From NCBI GenBank assembly GCA_013289665.1, contig JABCZN010000001.1, forward strand, positions 1 through 64,000: a stretch of DNA of 64,000 bases, in the 5' to 3' direction. Position numbers and translations under genes: made by a program. Shown here piece after piece: positions 44,935 to 54,577 of this stretch (its first letter is position 1; each line of letters opens with the position of its first letter). The notes beneath the pieces are model-generated. The model did no database searches. It saw nothing but the letters and a program-made list of their open reading frames with translations, and was not told where the DNA came from. Origin of the DNA: Acidobacteriota bacterium (lineage in GTDB: Bacteria > Acidobacteriota > Terriglobia > Acidiferrales > UBA7541).

Positions 44935-46266
44935 TCAGATTGGTTGAGACGCTTCGGGCGCGGCTTGATGCCCGGCTAATTGCTGCGCGAGGGCGCCGCG
45001 ATCCAGTTCGTTTTCCCAGCGGGCCACGACAACGGTGGCGACCGCGTTTCCAATCATGTTCACAGCCGCCCGGCACATGCTGAGGAAGCGATCGATTCCG
45101 AGGATCAGGGCCATTCCTGCAACGGGGATGGTGGGGATCACCATCATCGTGGCTACCAGGGCGATGAAGGCGGCGCCCTGCACCCCGCTGGCACCTTTCG
45201 AAGTGAGCAGTGCCACGCCGAGGATCGTGAATTGCTGAATCAGGGTTAAATGGGTGCCGGTGGCCTGGGCAACGAAGAGCGCGGCGAGTGTCATGTATAG
45301 GCTCGTGCCGTCTGCGTTGAACGTATAGCCCGTCGGGACCACCAGGCCGACGAGAGCCTTCGAGCAGCCCAACCTCTCTAGCTTGGCCATAAGGTTTGGC
45401 AGCGCGGGCTCGGAAGAGCTGGTGGCCAGCACCAGAAGAATCTCCTCGCGAATGAACCAGAGAAACTTCAGAATCCCAAATCCCGCGGCGCGGGCGATTA
45501 GCCCAAGCACCACAACCACGAAAAAGAGGGACGTGAGGTAGAGCGTGGCAATCAGTTTTACGAGCGGACCCAGCGAAGCCAGGCCGTACTTTCCGATGGT
45601 GAAGGCCATCGCCCCAAAAGCGCCAATCGGGGCGAAACGCATCAGGATCGCCACCACGCCAAAGACGGCACGGGTTAGGCTCTCCATCACGTCGAGCAGA
45701 GGTTTGCAGCGTGGCCCGGCAATCGACAGGGCGAAGCCGAAGAGCACCGAGACCAGCAGGACCTGCAGAATGTCCCCCTTGCTGAAGGCATCAACGATGG
45801 TGTTGGGAATAATGTGGACCAGAAAGTCGGTGATGTTCTGGGCCTTTGCTTGCCCAGCATATTCCGCAACGGCGCGGGCATCGAGTGTTTTGGGGTCGAT
45901 GTTGAACCCGCTGCCGGGATGGGCGAGATTGCCGACGAGCAACCCGATCAGCAGGGCCATGGTGGAGACGAGCTCGAAATAGAGCAGCGCTTTTCCTCCA
46001 ACGCGCCCAACCTTTTTCATGTCCTCCATGCCGGCGATGCCGGTCACCAGGGTGCAAAAGATCACCAGAGTAATGATCATGGTGATCATCCGGATAAACA
46101 CGTCCCCCAGGGGCTTCATGGAGATGGCCATCGTGGGATTTACGTATCCCAGAATGACCGCAACGGCGACACCGGCGAGCACTTGGAACGAGAGGCCCGT
46201 ATAGAACGGCTTCTTGCGCGGCGGCGAAGCAGGTTCAGGCGTGGTGATGACGGGTTCGACCGGCAT
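44935..46266 (-). CDS. Dicarboxylate/amino acid:cation symporter (DctA type)
   Basis: This is a 443-residue DAACS-family carrier with eight membrane segments and two re-entrant loops. The family motifs are intact: SSSEPALP (residues 283-290), [30 protein letters not shown] and [13 protein letters not shown]. It imports C4-dicarboxylates or related hydroxy-acids together with cations. It is the last gene of a seven-gene minus-strand operon with tartrate enzymes, so tartrate or malate is a reasonable substrate. It starts 8 bases after the preceding stop. Confidence 0.9.
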   Translation of the reverse strand: MPVEPVITTPEPASPPRKKPFYTGLSFQVLAGVAVAVILGYVNPTMAISMKPLGDVFIRMITMIITLVIFCTLVTGIAGMEDMKKVGRVGGKALLYFELVSTMALLIGLLVGNLAHPGSGFNIDPKTLDARAVAEYAGQAKAQNITDFLVHIIPNTIVDAFSKGDILQVLLVSVLFGFALSIAGPRCKPLLDVMESLTRAVFGVVAILMRFAPIGAFGAMAFTIGKYGLASLGPLVKLIATLYLTSLFFVVVVLGLIARAAGFGILKFLWFIREEILLVLATSSSEPALPNLMAKLERLGCSKALVGLVVPTGYTFNADGTSLYMTLAALFVAQATGTHLTLIQQFTILGVALLTSKGASGVQGAAFIALVATMMVIPTIPVAGMALILGIDRFLSMCRAAVNMIGNAVATVVVARWENELDRGALAQQLAGHQAAPEASQPI

Positions 46267-46274
46267 TGGTTGGA

Positions 46275-47813
46275 CTAGCTCCTTTGAAGCGCAGGTCTCA
46301 GTTCTCGAACATCCTTCAAATTCTCAAGCGCGAGTAATTTGTTGATGAGAGCCGTCGAAGCGGCGGAGCCAAGGACTGGAGCGATGAGGTCCCGGGCTTT
46401 ATCCACAACTTCCTCACGAGTCATAGGATTGTCCGCAGTGCCGCGAACATCGCGAACCCACTCGGAGAGTTGCGTTCCATCCCGCAAAGCCACTTCTACA
46501 ATGGCCTCGCGGCGCGGGCGGCGAGCGTCAATGCGCGGGTCGGCCACCACTTCTACCTTGGCGCGAACACGGAGAACGGCAGGATCCTTCATGCGGGCCT
46601 TGTCGTGGACCGACTGAAAGGTGACCGTCTTGTCCAGGAGCATGACCGCGACCATATGCTCCATGCAAATGTCGGGAATGTCGCGGTTGCTGACGGTGTT
46701 GGCTTCATCAGTGGCGATGCGGACGACCACTTTCTGAACATCGTCGGCCGTAAAGGATCGCTGCTTGAAGAAAATCACCATTGCGTCGAGCGGCGCCTGG
46801 ATCGGCGAGCCTACGGTCCATTTCTTGATGTTGGTGCGAGTGATTTCGTAGCGTTCCCCCAACTTATCCACAAGCTGCGACGGGTCGGCTTTGATAGCAC
46901 CGTTCTCGCGCGGGGAGAGAGCTTCGTAAAAATTGTCCGAGCCGGAAAAGATGTCTTCCACGCCGCTCCATCCGGAACGTATCAAGGACGCCGTCAGAAC
47001 CGCCACGCCCGCAGGCTTTCCGGCGAAGAGAAACGCCTTCTCCATGTGTTCGGCGTCGCGCGACCATGCACCGATTCCCGACGTTTGTTGCGCGGTATAA
47101 TCGAGGAGCAAGCGCATCTGTCCCGTGCTCAAGCCCGCCGCGCATCCCGCCGAAGCTCCCGCGCAGAAACATGCCGCCGTGCCGTGCGTGCTGCGGTGTG
47201 TGGCCGCCTGGTAGCCGGGTCCACCGAGACTCATGGACACACGGGCGCCAATGTCGTAACCCAGCGTGACGGCGCGGATAAAACGCGCCCCGCTGATTTC
47301 GTACTGTTCCCCGGAAGCAAATCCGGCGGGGACGGTCGAAACGCCGGGATGCGAACGGGATGGGCCGTGAGAGTCATCGGTTTCGTCGGAATGCGCGAGC
47401 ACTCCGTTCGCGAACGCAGCCTCTATCGGACCACAAACGATTTTGGACGCCACAACGGTGGCAATCTCCTTCCCACCGTAAGCGCGGGCAAATTCCAGTG
47501 CGGCCCGGCCCGGCGGCAGTCCGGAACCGGAGATCATCGCGGCAAAAGTATCCAAAATGTGCTGCTTGGCCTTCTCGACCACATCTTCCGGCAGCGCCCG
47601 CTCGCCCGCAGCACCCATGTAGGCGCTGAGCTGCTGCATGACGGGGCCGACTGCGCTCGATGGCTGTTCTGAACCGAGGCGCACGGCCGACTTTAGGAAA
47701 CCCGGGGAGATCGCAGCGAGGGCGCCGGACAAGCCGCCCAACTTGACCAACCGGCGACGGGTAAGTCCTGCCGGCCGGCGCTTGCATTCCTGATTTTCGG
47801 GCGAATAACTCAT
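46275..47813 (-). CDS. MmgE/PrpD family protein with Tat signal (first copy)
   Basis: The product has 512 residues. A twin-arginine signal ([20 protein letters not shown]) begins the protein, so export to the periplasm is predicted. The body is an MmgE/PrpD protein (2-methylcitrate dehydratase-like fold): [18 protein letters not shown], then [20 protein letters not shown] with the acid and His residues of the active-site region, and a C-terminal [19 protein letters not shown]. Family members include 2-methylcitrate dehydratase, cis-aconitate decarboxylase and iminodisuccinate epimerase. It is closely related to the copy at 49044. Confidence 0.85.
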   Translation of the reverse strand: MSYSPENQECKRRPAGLTRRRLVKLGGLSGALAAISPGFLKSAVRLGSEQPSSAVGPVMQQLSAYMGAAGERALPEDVVEKAKQHILDTFAAMISGSGLPPGRAALEFARAYGGKEIATVVASKIVCGPIEAAFANGVLAHSDETDDSHGPSRSHPGVSTVPAGFASGEQYEISGARFIRAVTLGYDIGARVSMSLGGPGYQAATHRSTHGTAACFCAGASAGCAAGLSTGQMRLLLDYTAQQTSGIGAWSRDAEHMEKAFLFAGKPAGVAVLTASLIRSGWSGVEDIFSGSDNFYEALSPRENGAIKADPSQLVDKLGERYEITRTNIKKWTVGSPIQAPLDAMVIFFKQRSFTADDVQKVVVRIATDEANTVSNRDIPDICMEHMVAVMLLDKTVTFQSVHDKARMKDPAVLRVRAKVEVVADPRIDARRPRREAIVEVALRDGTQLSEWVRDVRGTADNPMTREEVVDKARDLIAPVLGSAASTALINKLLALENLKDVRELRPALQRS

Positions 47814-47845
47814 TCGCGTCCCCCCTCGACCGAACCTAGCACTGG

Positions 47846-49012
47846 TTACTCGACCATTGCTTTCATGACCCGAAACAATTCGTTTTTTGCCTCAAAGCCG
47901 ATTCCAGGAATTTCCGGCAGCTGAACGTAACTGTCTTCCACAGGAATTCCATCCGCGAACCCGCCAAATGGTTGAAAGATTCCCGGGTAGGATTCATTCC
48001 CGCCCAGCCCCAAACCCGCGGCGATATTCAGAGACATCTGGTGGCCGCCATGCGGAATACAGCGCTTGGCCGACCATCCGTGCTCACGCAGCATTTCCAA
48101 AATGCGCAGATACTCCACGAGGCCGTAGCTGAGCGCGCAATCGAACTGCAATACATCTCGATCTGACCGGAGTCCGCCATAACGCATCAGATTGCGCGCG
48201 TCTTGCACTGAAAACAGATTCTCGCCCGTTGCCAGGGGCGGGGAGTAAAACGGAGCAAGCGTGGCCAGAAGTTCGTAATCAAGCGGATCGCCCGGCTCCT
48301 CATACCAGCGCAGCCCAAGGGGGGCAAGCGCGCGCGCGTAGGCAATCGCCGTCTGCACGTCGAAGCGGCCGTTGGCATCCACAGCCAGTTGATCGGGCGA
48401 TTTCAGGATTTTGAGGACGGCTTCAATCCGCTCGATGTCCTCCGACAATGAGGCCCCGCCAATTTTTATTTTTACAACGGAATAGCCGAGGTCCAGGTAG
48501 CTCGCCATTTCATCGCGAAGCCCGGCCAAATCTTTGCCCGGATAGTAATAGCCCCCCGCCGCGTAAACAAAAACCTTGCTCTCTGTGACACCGCCGCGAT
48601 AACGGTCCGCAAGGAGCCGAAATAGCGGGACCCCCGCAATTTTCGCGGTTGCGTCCCACACGGCCATGTCCAGCACGCCTACAGCGACCGATCGCTCACC
48701 GTGGCCGCCGGGCTTTTCGTTGCGCATGAGAACGTGCCAGATGCGGGCGGGATCTAAATTGTCGCCGCTATCGTCGAGCAGCGCCTGAGCCTCCGCGGCC
48801 TTCAAGCGCGGGATGAATCGATCCCGCAAGAGGCCACTCGGCGCATAGCGCCCGTTGGAATTAAAACCAAATCCAACTACAGGCTTGCCGCCACGAACGA
48901 CATCCGTGACGAGCGCAAGAACACTGACGGTCATCTGGCTGAAATCGATGAACGCATTGCGGATCGGGGATTTGATCGGCACCACCGTTTCGCGGATGTC
49001 AACAATCCTCAC
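47846..49012 (-). CDS. tarD: D-tartrate dehydratase (enolase superfamily)
   Basis: The product has 388 residues, starting with GTG at 49012. The protein follows the sequence of Bradyrhizobium TarD, as I remember it, almost block by block: IVDIRETVVPIKSPIRNAF, NEKPGGHGERSVAVG, FVYAAGGYYYPGK, catalytic KIK in SVVKIKIGGASL (Lys181/183), VDANGRFD (Asp212), RWYEEPGDPLDYELLA (Glu238), ATGENLFS (Glu264) and CIPHGGHQMSLNIAAGLGLG (His). TarD dehydrates D-tartrate to oxaloacetate in the cytoplasm. The neighbouring tartrate/malate dehydrogenase and DctA-type carrier fit that role. Confidence 0.85.
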   Translation of the reverse strand: MRIVDIRETVVPIKSPIRNAFIDFSQMTVSVLALVTDVVRGGKPVVGFGFNSNGRYAPSGLLRDRFIPRLKAAEAQALLDDSGDNLDPARIWHVLMRNEKPGGHGERSVAVGVLDMAVWDATAKIAGVPLFRLLADRYRGGVTESKVFVYAAGGYYYPGKDLAGLRDEMASYLDLGYSVVKIKIGGASLSEDIERIEAVLKILKSPDQLAVDANGRFDVQTAIAYARALAPLGLRWYEEPGDPLDYELLATLAPFYSPPLATGENLFSVQDARNLMRYGGLRSDRDVLQFDCALSYGLVEYLRILEMLREHGWSAKRCIPHGGHQMSLNIAAGLGLGGNESYPGIFQPFGGFADGIPVEDSYVQLPEIPGIGFEAKNELFRVMKAMVE

Positions 49013-49043
49013 GAGTTCACCTTTCGCTAGCGGCGGTTTCGCC

Positions 49044-50561
49044 TCATGAAAGTTGCAGCAGCGGCCGCAGTTCGCGAATGTCGGAAACATTTTCGAAATC
49101 GAAGATCTTGAGTAGCAGGGCCGAGCACTTCTCCGCGCCGAGGACGGGTGTGATCAGGTCGCGGGCCTTGGCAAGGATTTCGTCGCGGGTCATCGGATTT
49201 TCGGGAGTGCCACGCACGTTGTCCACGCGCTGGCGAAGGTGCGTGCCGTCCGCCAGCGTCACTTCCACGATAGCGACACGCAACGGCATGAGGCGTTCAA
49301 GGTCGGCGTCGGGGATCAGATTAATTTTGGCGCGTTCCCGCAGCACGGCTTGGTCTTTCATCTTGGTTGGGTCATGCGCCGGGGCGAAGCTGACCCTCTT
49401 ATCGAGCAACGCAACCGCCAGCATATGCTGAACACAGATGTCTGGAATTTCGCGGTTGTCGACAATGGCGGCTTCGTCTGTAGCCAGGCGGACGTCCAAC
49501 TGTTTTACCTGCCCGGCTTCGAAGGGCCGCTGCTTGCGCAAAAGTTCGAGGGCATCGAGTGCGGCCTGGATCGGCGAACCCACCGGCCACTTTTTTATGT
49601 TGGTGCGTGCAACTTCGTAACGCACACCCAATCCGTCCAATAATCCCGAGGGTTCAGCTTTGGGGTTGTAGGCTTGAAAGAAGTTGTCTTTCCCAGAGAA
49701 AATATCGTCAACGCCTGTCCATCCGGATTGCACCAGCAACGCAGACGTTACTCCGTTGCGAGCCGTCATTCCGCCAAAGTGAAATGCCTTCTGGATGTGT
49801 TCCGTATCGCGATTCCAGGACCCGAGCCCAGACGATTGGTGCGCGGTATAGCCCAGCATCCACCGCATCTGTTGGGGGTTCAGTCTTGCGGCACAACTCG
49901 CCGACGCTGCTGCTCCAAACAGAGGCGCGATGCTGTGAGTGCTCCAGTGGCTTTCGGCTTCGAATTGCTGGCTGCCCAGGGTCATCGTGACCCGAGTGCC
50001 AATGTCGTAGCCAAGCGCGACTGCGCGAACGAAATGTGTGCCGCTGATGCGAAACTGTTCTCCCGCGGCCAGTGCGGCTGGAACGACCGCACAACCCGGA
50101 TGCGATTGAGACGGCGAATGAGAATCGTCGGTTTCGTCGGAGTGAGCCAGCATACCGTTGGTCATCGCGGCTTCGATCGCGCCGCGAGAGAGCTTTGAGG
50201 CAACCACGGTGCAGGTTTCCTCGCCGCCGTATTTCTGTGCAAATTCCAGCGCGCGTTTTCCGGGAAGCAAGGTAGAGCCGGAAATCATCGCCGCGATTGT
50301 GTCCACTATGTGGTGCTTTGCTTTTTCGGTGATTTCATCGGGCAGCGGACGATTGGCCGCCTCGCTCATATAGATGCTGAGCGGATTCATAACTGAAGCA
50401 GCGGGCTTCACGGCCTTGTCTGGTCCCGCCGAATTCAGCGCGAAGGCGGGCGGGGAAGGGAATGCTGCCGCGCCGATGGTCAATCCAGCCAATTCCAGGA
50501 GATTCCGGCGGGAAAGCTCCAGCGACTTGCGGCCGGCATTTTCACGGTGATCTGAGTTCAT
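49044..50561 (-). CDS. MmgE/PrpD family protein with Tat signal (second copy)
   Basis: The product has 505 residues from the ATG at 50561; an in-frame TTG at 50573 is less likely. The Tat motif is SRRNLLELAGLTIGAAAF. It is a close paralogue of the 46275 gene across its whole length ([59 protein letters not shown]). The two copies flank tarD, which points to a local duplication. The substrate is unknown. Confidence 0.85.
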   Translation of the reverse strand: MNSDHRENAGRKSLELSRRNLLELAGLTIGAAAFPSPPAFALNSAGPDKAVKPAASVMNPLSIYMSEAANRPLPDEITEKAKHHIVDTIAAMISGSTLLPGKRALEFAQKYGGEETCTVVASKLSRGAIEAAMTNGMLAHSDETDDSHSPSQSHPGCAVVPAALAAGEQFRISGTHFVRAVALGYDIGTRVTMTLGSQQFEAESHWSTHSIAPLFGAAASASCAARLNPQQMRWMLGYTAHQSSGLGSWNRDTEHIQKAFHFGGMTARNGVTSALLVQSGWTGVDDIFSGKDNFFQAYNPKAEPSGLLDGLGVRYEVARTNIKKWPVGSPIQAALDALELLRKQRPFEAGQVKQLDVRLATDEAAIVDNREIPDICVQHMLAVALLDKRVSFAPAHDPTKMKDQAVLRERAKINLIPDADLERLMPLRVAIVEVTLADGTHLRQRVDNVRGTPENPMTRDEILAKARDLITPVLGAEKCSALLLKIFDFENVSDIRELRPLLQLS

Positions 50562-50623
50562 GTGAGTGGGCAATCTCGATTCAGGATTCGTATACGCTCC
50601 GGCTGGCTTTCACGGAAATCTGA

Positions 50624-51688
50624 TTAACTCGCGCTGACCTCGTTTGCAATCGCTTCGCCAAGCTCTTCTGTTGACGCTCTTCCTCCGATATCGGGTGTGC
50701 GCACCTTCGCGCTGGCCAAAATCGCGCCGATTGCCTGCTCGACGGCATCGGCTGCTTCGGCGGCCCCGAAGTGGCGCAGCATCATCGCGCCGGACCATAT
50801 CTGTCCGATGGGATTGGCGATGCCTTTGCCCGCAATATCGGGCGCCGAGCCGTGAACCGGCTCGAACATCGAAGGAAATTCTTTTTCCGGATTGAGGTTT
50901 GCCGAAGGGGCAATTCCAATAGAGCCCACGACGGCGGGGCCGAGATCGGACAGAATGTCGCCAAAAAGGTTGGAACCCACCACCACATCGAACCAATCCG
51001 GATGACGGACAAAGTGCGCGGAAAGAATGTCAATGTGATACTGGTCCGTTCGAATGTCCGGATATTTCACAGCCATTTCGTGAAAACACTCATCCCAAAA
51101 GGGCATGGTGTGAATAATCCCATTTGATTTCGTGGCCGAAGTCAGATGCTGGTTTCGTCCGCGTGCGAGTTCAAACGCGAAACGTAGCACGCGGTTCACG
51201 CCCCGGCGGGTGAACACGGCCTGCTGCACCGCCATTTCGTCCTCAGTACCCTGATAAATCCGCCCGCCGATATTTGAATACTCGCCTTCGTTGTTCTCGC
51301 GAACGATTGTGAAATCGATTTGGCCCGGTTTCCAGTTTTTCAGTGGCGAATCAATGCCTTCGAACAGGCGCACGGGACGAAGATTGACGTACTGCCGGAA
51401 AGTTCGACGGATTGGGATCAGAAGCCCCCAAAGCGAAATGTGATCCGGTACGTTCGGGTAGCCCACCGCGCCCAGAAAGATGGCGTCGAATGGGCGCAGT
51501 TGCGTCAAGCCGTCGTCCGGCATCATTTTGCCCGTTCGCGCATACGTCTCGCAGCTCCAGTCGAATGCACGCCAGTTGAGTCCAAAGCCGAAGCGCTTTG
51601 CCGCGGCTTCCAGCACTCGGACGCCTTCTGGAACTACCTCTTTTCCGATTCCGTCACCCGCGATCACCGCTATGTTGAACATTTTCAT
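50624..51688 (-). CDS. Tartrate / D-malate dehydrogenase (isocitrate-isopropylmalate DH family)
   Basis: The product has 354 residues from ATG 51688 (MKMFNIAVIAGDGIGKEVVP). The block GYPNVPDHISLWGLLIPIRR is the hallmark that separates tartrate/D-malate dehydrogenases from isopropylmalate dehydrogenases. IVRENNEGEYSNIGG, the DH fold core DVVVGSNLFGDILSDLGPAV and the NAD-binding EPVHGSAPDIAGKGIANPIG are all present. It oxidises tartrate (to oxaloglycolate) or D-malate with NAD. It lies 10 bases after the third PrpD gene in the same operon as tarD. Confidence 0.85.
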   Translation of the reverse strand: MKMFNIAVIAGDGIGKEVVPEGVRVLEAAAKRFGFGLNWRAFDWSCETYARTGKMMPDDGLTQLRPFDAIFLGAVGYPNVPDHISLWGLLIPIRRTFRQYVNLRPVRLFEGIDSPLKNWKPGQIDFTIVRENNEGEYSNIGGRIYQGTEDEMAVQQAVFTRRGVNRVLRFAFELARGRNQHLTSATKSNGIIHTMPFWDECFHEMAVKYPDIRTDQYHIDILSAHFVRHPDWFDVVVGSNLFGDILSDLGPAVVGSIGIAPSANLNPEKEFPSMFEPVHGSAPDIAGKGIANPIGQIWSGAMMLRHFGAAEAADAVEQAIGAILASAKVRTPDIGGRASTEELGEAIANEVSAS

Positions 51689-51698
51689 TGGTCGTCTT

Positions 51699-53204
51699 TC
51701 ATCCTGCGTTCGCAGAGAGGAGCGGCGACAGCATCGACATGTCGGCGGCCGTCTCCAGTGCCCGGACGAACGCAATTATTCTTTCAGACTTGTCCCGCGG
51801 CCAATCAGCATACTCCGCGCAACCCCGAAATTTCGCCGCTGCCTCGTCGAACGTCATCGGGTTCGCGGGGCTCCCTTTGCCGAAGGCGGCCTGTCCTTTG
51901 ATCACTCTTCCGTCTTTAAGTGTAATTTTAAGGATAGAAGTCATTTTGTCGAAGCCCGCGCCTTCTGCTTCGGGGTCCACATAGAAATGAATCTTCCGCA
52001 TCATGGCCTGAACATCGGGGCGCCCTACAACCTTTTCCGAAAACTGGCTGAGCCCGGCCTTGCGCTCGAGCAGGAGGATTGCCAGGCAGAACTCCATGCT
52101 GAACTTGGCCTCCAGCCCGGTCTTCGGATCGTGATGCAGAAGCGTCGTAGTCATATTGTGATTGGCACCGACATCTACCGTTTCCACTTGAGGTGCCTCT
52201 ATGTTGTTTACTTGAATCAGGCGAGCTAGTTCCGTCATCGCCGGATGGGTGAGGGAGCCTGAAGGGTACGGCTTCAACGAAACTCCGGGCGAAGCAAAAG
52301 TCCATGGGTTACCCAGACGATCCATGATCGCCGTGGCATCGTAGGATCCTCCCGCCGCGTGGAAGAATCCACGATCCGCTTCCAGGATTTGCTCCGCCGC
52401 GGTCCAGCCGAGGCCCACAAGTTCGGCGGAAACAAGTCCGCTCTCCGAAGCGTGTCCCGCTTGATACGGCTTGGTCATAGTGCCAAAATTCTCGCGCAGT
52501 CCCCCTGAGTTGCTGGCTGCCAGCCCAAAACTCCTCAATGTTTTTGAAAGATCGAAATTCAGGAGCTTGGCGCAAGCAGCCGCGGAGCCGAACGCTCCGC
52601 AAGTCCCGGTGGTGTGAAAGCCATCCTCATAGTGCCGAGGGGCGATGGCTTCGGCGATTTTGCATTCCACTTCAACTCCCATGTGATACGCCAGCATCCA
52701 TTCTTTGCCGTTGACCGGGCGTTGTTCCGCAAGCGCGAAGGCCGCCGGCAGCACCGGAACGGTGGGATGCATCAGCAGTCCGTACACGCGGTCTTTCGCG
52801 GCGGCGAGTTGAGTATCATCGAAGTCATCGGCGTGAATGGAAATTCCGTTCACGAGCGCGGCAAATCTCGCCGAAGTTTTTTGAGTCGTGCCAATAATCG
52901 TGGACTTTCCGATGCATGCCCCGGATTGTTCAACGAACCTGCGGGAAATCGGGCCGCTCTCCGCCTTCGAACCCGCCAGCGCCAGTCCTAGCCCGTCCAG
53001 GATCGACTTCTTGCCCAGTTCAATTACGTTTGCTGGGATATCTTCGTACTTCGTCCGAATGACAAAGTTGCCGACGTAGTTTGTGAGGCCGGGAGTTTTC
53101 GCGAAGTCGCCCGGCCCTCGATGTTCTCCAACTTTCGCCGGGTTTGCGAAAACGGAAGCGCCAATCGCTCCGAGAGAAGTCTTGCCGAAATCACGGCGTC
53201 GCAT
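51699..53204 (-). CDS. MmgE/PrpD family protein with Tat signal (third, divergent copy)
   Basis: This 501-residue protein starts MRRRDFGKTSLGAIGASVFA, a twin-arginine signal. It belongs to the same family as the other two copies (KKSILDGLGLALAGSKAESG, NGISIHADDFDDTQLA, HTTGTCGAFGSAAACAKLL, NPMTFDEAAAKFRGCAEYA) but is clearly more distant, so it may act on a different diacid. The spacing to its neighbours (23 and 10 bases) supports one transcript. Confidence 0.85.
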   Translation of the reverse strand: MRRRDFGKTSLGAIGASVFANPAKVGEHRGPGDFAKTPGLTNYVGNFVIRTKYEDIPANVIELGKKSILDGLGLALAGSKAESGPISRRFVEQSGACIGKSTIIGTTQKTSARFAALVNGISIHADDFDDTQLAAAKDRVYGLLMHPTVPVLPAAFALAEQRPVNGKEWMLAYHMGVEVECKIAEAIAPRHYEDGFHTTGTCGAFGSAAACAKLLNFDLSKTLRSFGLAASNSGGLRENFGTMTKPYQAGHASESGLVSAELVGLGWTAAEQILEADRGFFHAAGGSYDATAIMDRLGNPWTFASPGVSLKPYPSGSLTHPAMTELARLIQVNNIEAPQVETVDVGANHNMTTTLLHHDPKTGLEAKFSMEFCLAILLLERKAGLSQFSEKVVGRPDVQAMMRKIHFYVDPEAEGAGFDKMTSILKITLKDGRVIKGQAAFGKGSPANPMTFDEAAAKFRGCAEYADWPRDKSERIIAFVRALETAADMSMLSPLLSANAG

Positions 53205-53227
53205 GATTCACCGGGATGCGGAGCAAG

Positions 53228-54247
53228 CTATGGTTGAATCTCATACACTCGAACTTCGGCTTCCTTGCCCGCATGATGGGGGACAGCCAGATAGTAGCGA
53301 TTGAGTTCGGGCACCAGAATCCCGGTCTTGGCCCGAAACGCGCCCGGAACCCTGGCCAGAAGCGCGTAGTGATCTGCATCCTTCTGCTCGAACACGTCAA
53401 GAAACTGGTCACCTGCAAGATAAATGCGTTTGTGTTGCGCGTCATAAGCGGCATCGTCCACCAAGCCAACGGCCGGAAGATCGGCGATAACTTTTCCGTT
53501 ATCTGAACTAAGGACGATCAGCTTGCCCGGATTTCGCGTGACGATGAACAACCGGTGATTCGCCTCGTCAAAAGCCATTGCGACATTGAGTTTATCACCC
53601 GCTGGCAGCGGCCACTTTGCGCTAAGCTCGGATTTGTTGCGGTCCATGACTCCGACGGCGTTTTGACCGGTGATGTTAATAAACATGCGCGGACCGGACT
53701 TTTCCAGCGTTATCGCCTCCACGTGATCAGAGGGAATTGTGATGTCCCGCAGTTTCTTCGAGTTGTTCGTGTCAATCACACTGATCAACGAATAGGGCGT
53801 ATGTGCCTCGCGGCCGCCGTTCACGACATATAAGTACGCGGTCGAAGCGTCGTATGCGATTGAGTCCGCATCAACGGAAAGTTTTACTTCGCCCAGCGGT
53901 TTGTAGGTGTCGCTGTCGTAGATTTTCACTGCCGATGCGTCGCCCTCGACCACGAAGAGCTTCTTCAGATCTTTGCGGACGAGAATCGCATGCGGCGCCT
54001 TTACATCCTGCATGGTGTGAAGGCGCTGGTTCGATTTCGTATCCAGAATCTCAAACTTGTCATTCTCCTCCGCCGTCAGGAATAAACGGTGGCCATCAAC
54101 GTCTGCCGCAAAATGGTCGAAGTCTCCGTCTTTGAGCCCCGGCAAGGGAATGGTTGCCACCAGCTTCAACGGTATCTTTTCTTGCGCCGCCGCGACGAGG
54201 GGCAGGGACATCGACAGGGTGAACAGGATTGCGAGAGTGCGCTTCAT
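53228..54247 (-). CDS. Secreted YncE-like beta-propeller protein (first)
   Basis: The product has 339 residues. A signal peptide (LAILFTLSMSLPLVAAAQ) precedes seven-bladed propeller repeats of YncE type, for example FDHFAADVDGHRLFLTAEEN, VKAPHAILVRKDLKKLFVVE, VNGGREAHTPYSLISVIDTN and AMAFDEANHRLFIVTRNPG. It is the first gene of the seven-gene tartrate operon. Its paralogue at 54578 is divergent from it across a 330-base intergenic region. The ligand is unknown; such proteins act in the periplasm. Confidence 0.85.
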   Translation of the reverse strand: MKRTLAILFTLSMSLPLVAAAQEKIPLKLVATIPLPGLKDGDFDHFAADVDGHRLFLTAEENDKFEILDTKSNQRLHTMQDVKAPHAILVRKDLKKLFVVEGDASAVKIYDSDTYKPLGEVKLSVDADSIAYDASTAYLYVVNGGREAHTPYSLISVIDTNNSKKLRDITIPSDHVEAITLEKSGPRMFINITGQNAVGVMDRNKSELSAKWPLPAGDKLNVAMAFDEANHRLFIVTRNPGKLIVLSSDNGKVIADLPAVGLVDDAAYDAQHKRIYLAGDQFLDVFEQKDADHYALLARVPGAFRAKTGILVPELNRYYLAVPHHAGKEAEVRVYEIQP

Positions 54248-54437
54248 GTGTTCCGCTCCGAAGGACTGATGTGAACTGGCTTTACGAGAATGCAGGGGCC
54301 ACCAAAACCACGCGGATGCTACGCCACAGCGGCAGGTGCGTCAACGATAGGTGGCAATTACTCCGGTGCAGATCCGGGGAAGGAATCGGGAATATCCAGT
54401 ATTTGAAAGGGATTTTTCGTTCCGCGCACGGGTCCGG
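54248..54437. other. Left part of divergent promoter region, no gene
   Basis: This stretch has only short open frames. It must hold the promoter of the minus-strand tartrate operon; I cannot point to clear -35/-10 elements. The regulator site shared with the receptor gene follows directly to its right. Confidence 0.35.
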
Positions 54438-54486
54438 CTAAACAGAAATTAATGTTGCCTTAAGTTCGATTGGGTACGGATAGATA
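54438..54486 (+). promoter_or_regulatory. Regulated promoter with PmrA-like direct repeat
   Basis: The 16-base block CTAAACAGAAATTAAT (54438-54453) is identical to one before the receptor gene at 59271. It ends in ATTAAT, followed after 5 bases by CTTAAG (54459-54464), giving the YTTAAK-N5-YTTAAK spacing used by OmpR-family regulators such as PmrA. Exactly 16 bases later stands a -10-like TAGATA (54481-54486), so the second half-site takes the -35 position. Transcription would start near 54493, 85 bases before the YncE gene. Confidence 0.6.
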
Positions 54487-54577
54487 TTATGCTCTTCCAT
54501 GCTGGTTGCCGGCCGCGGGGCGCTATCAGCAATCAACTGTTTTAAAATTACGATTGACTCAGCCTTCGGGGGAAAAG

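Noticed and set aside
46470..47672. Plus-strand open frame of 400 codons
   Set aside because: It is entirely antisense to the first MmgE/PrpD gene, whose family motifs are clear; the Arg/His/Gly-rich translation is typical of a mirror frame in GC-rich coding DNA.
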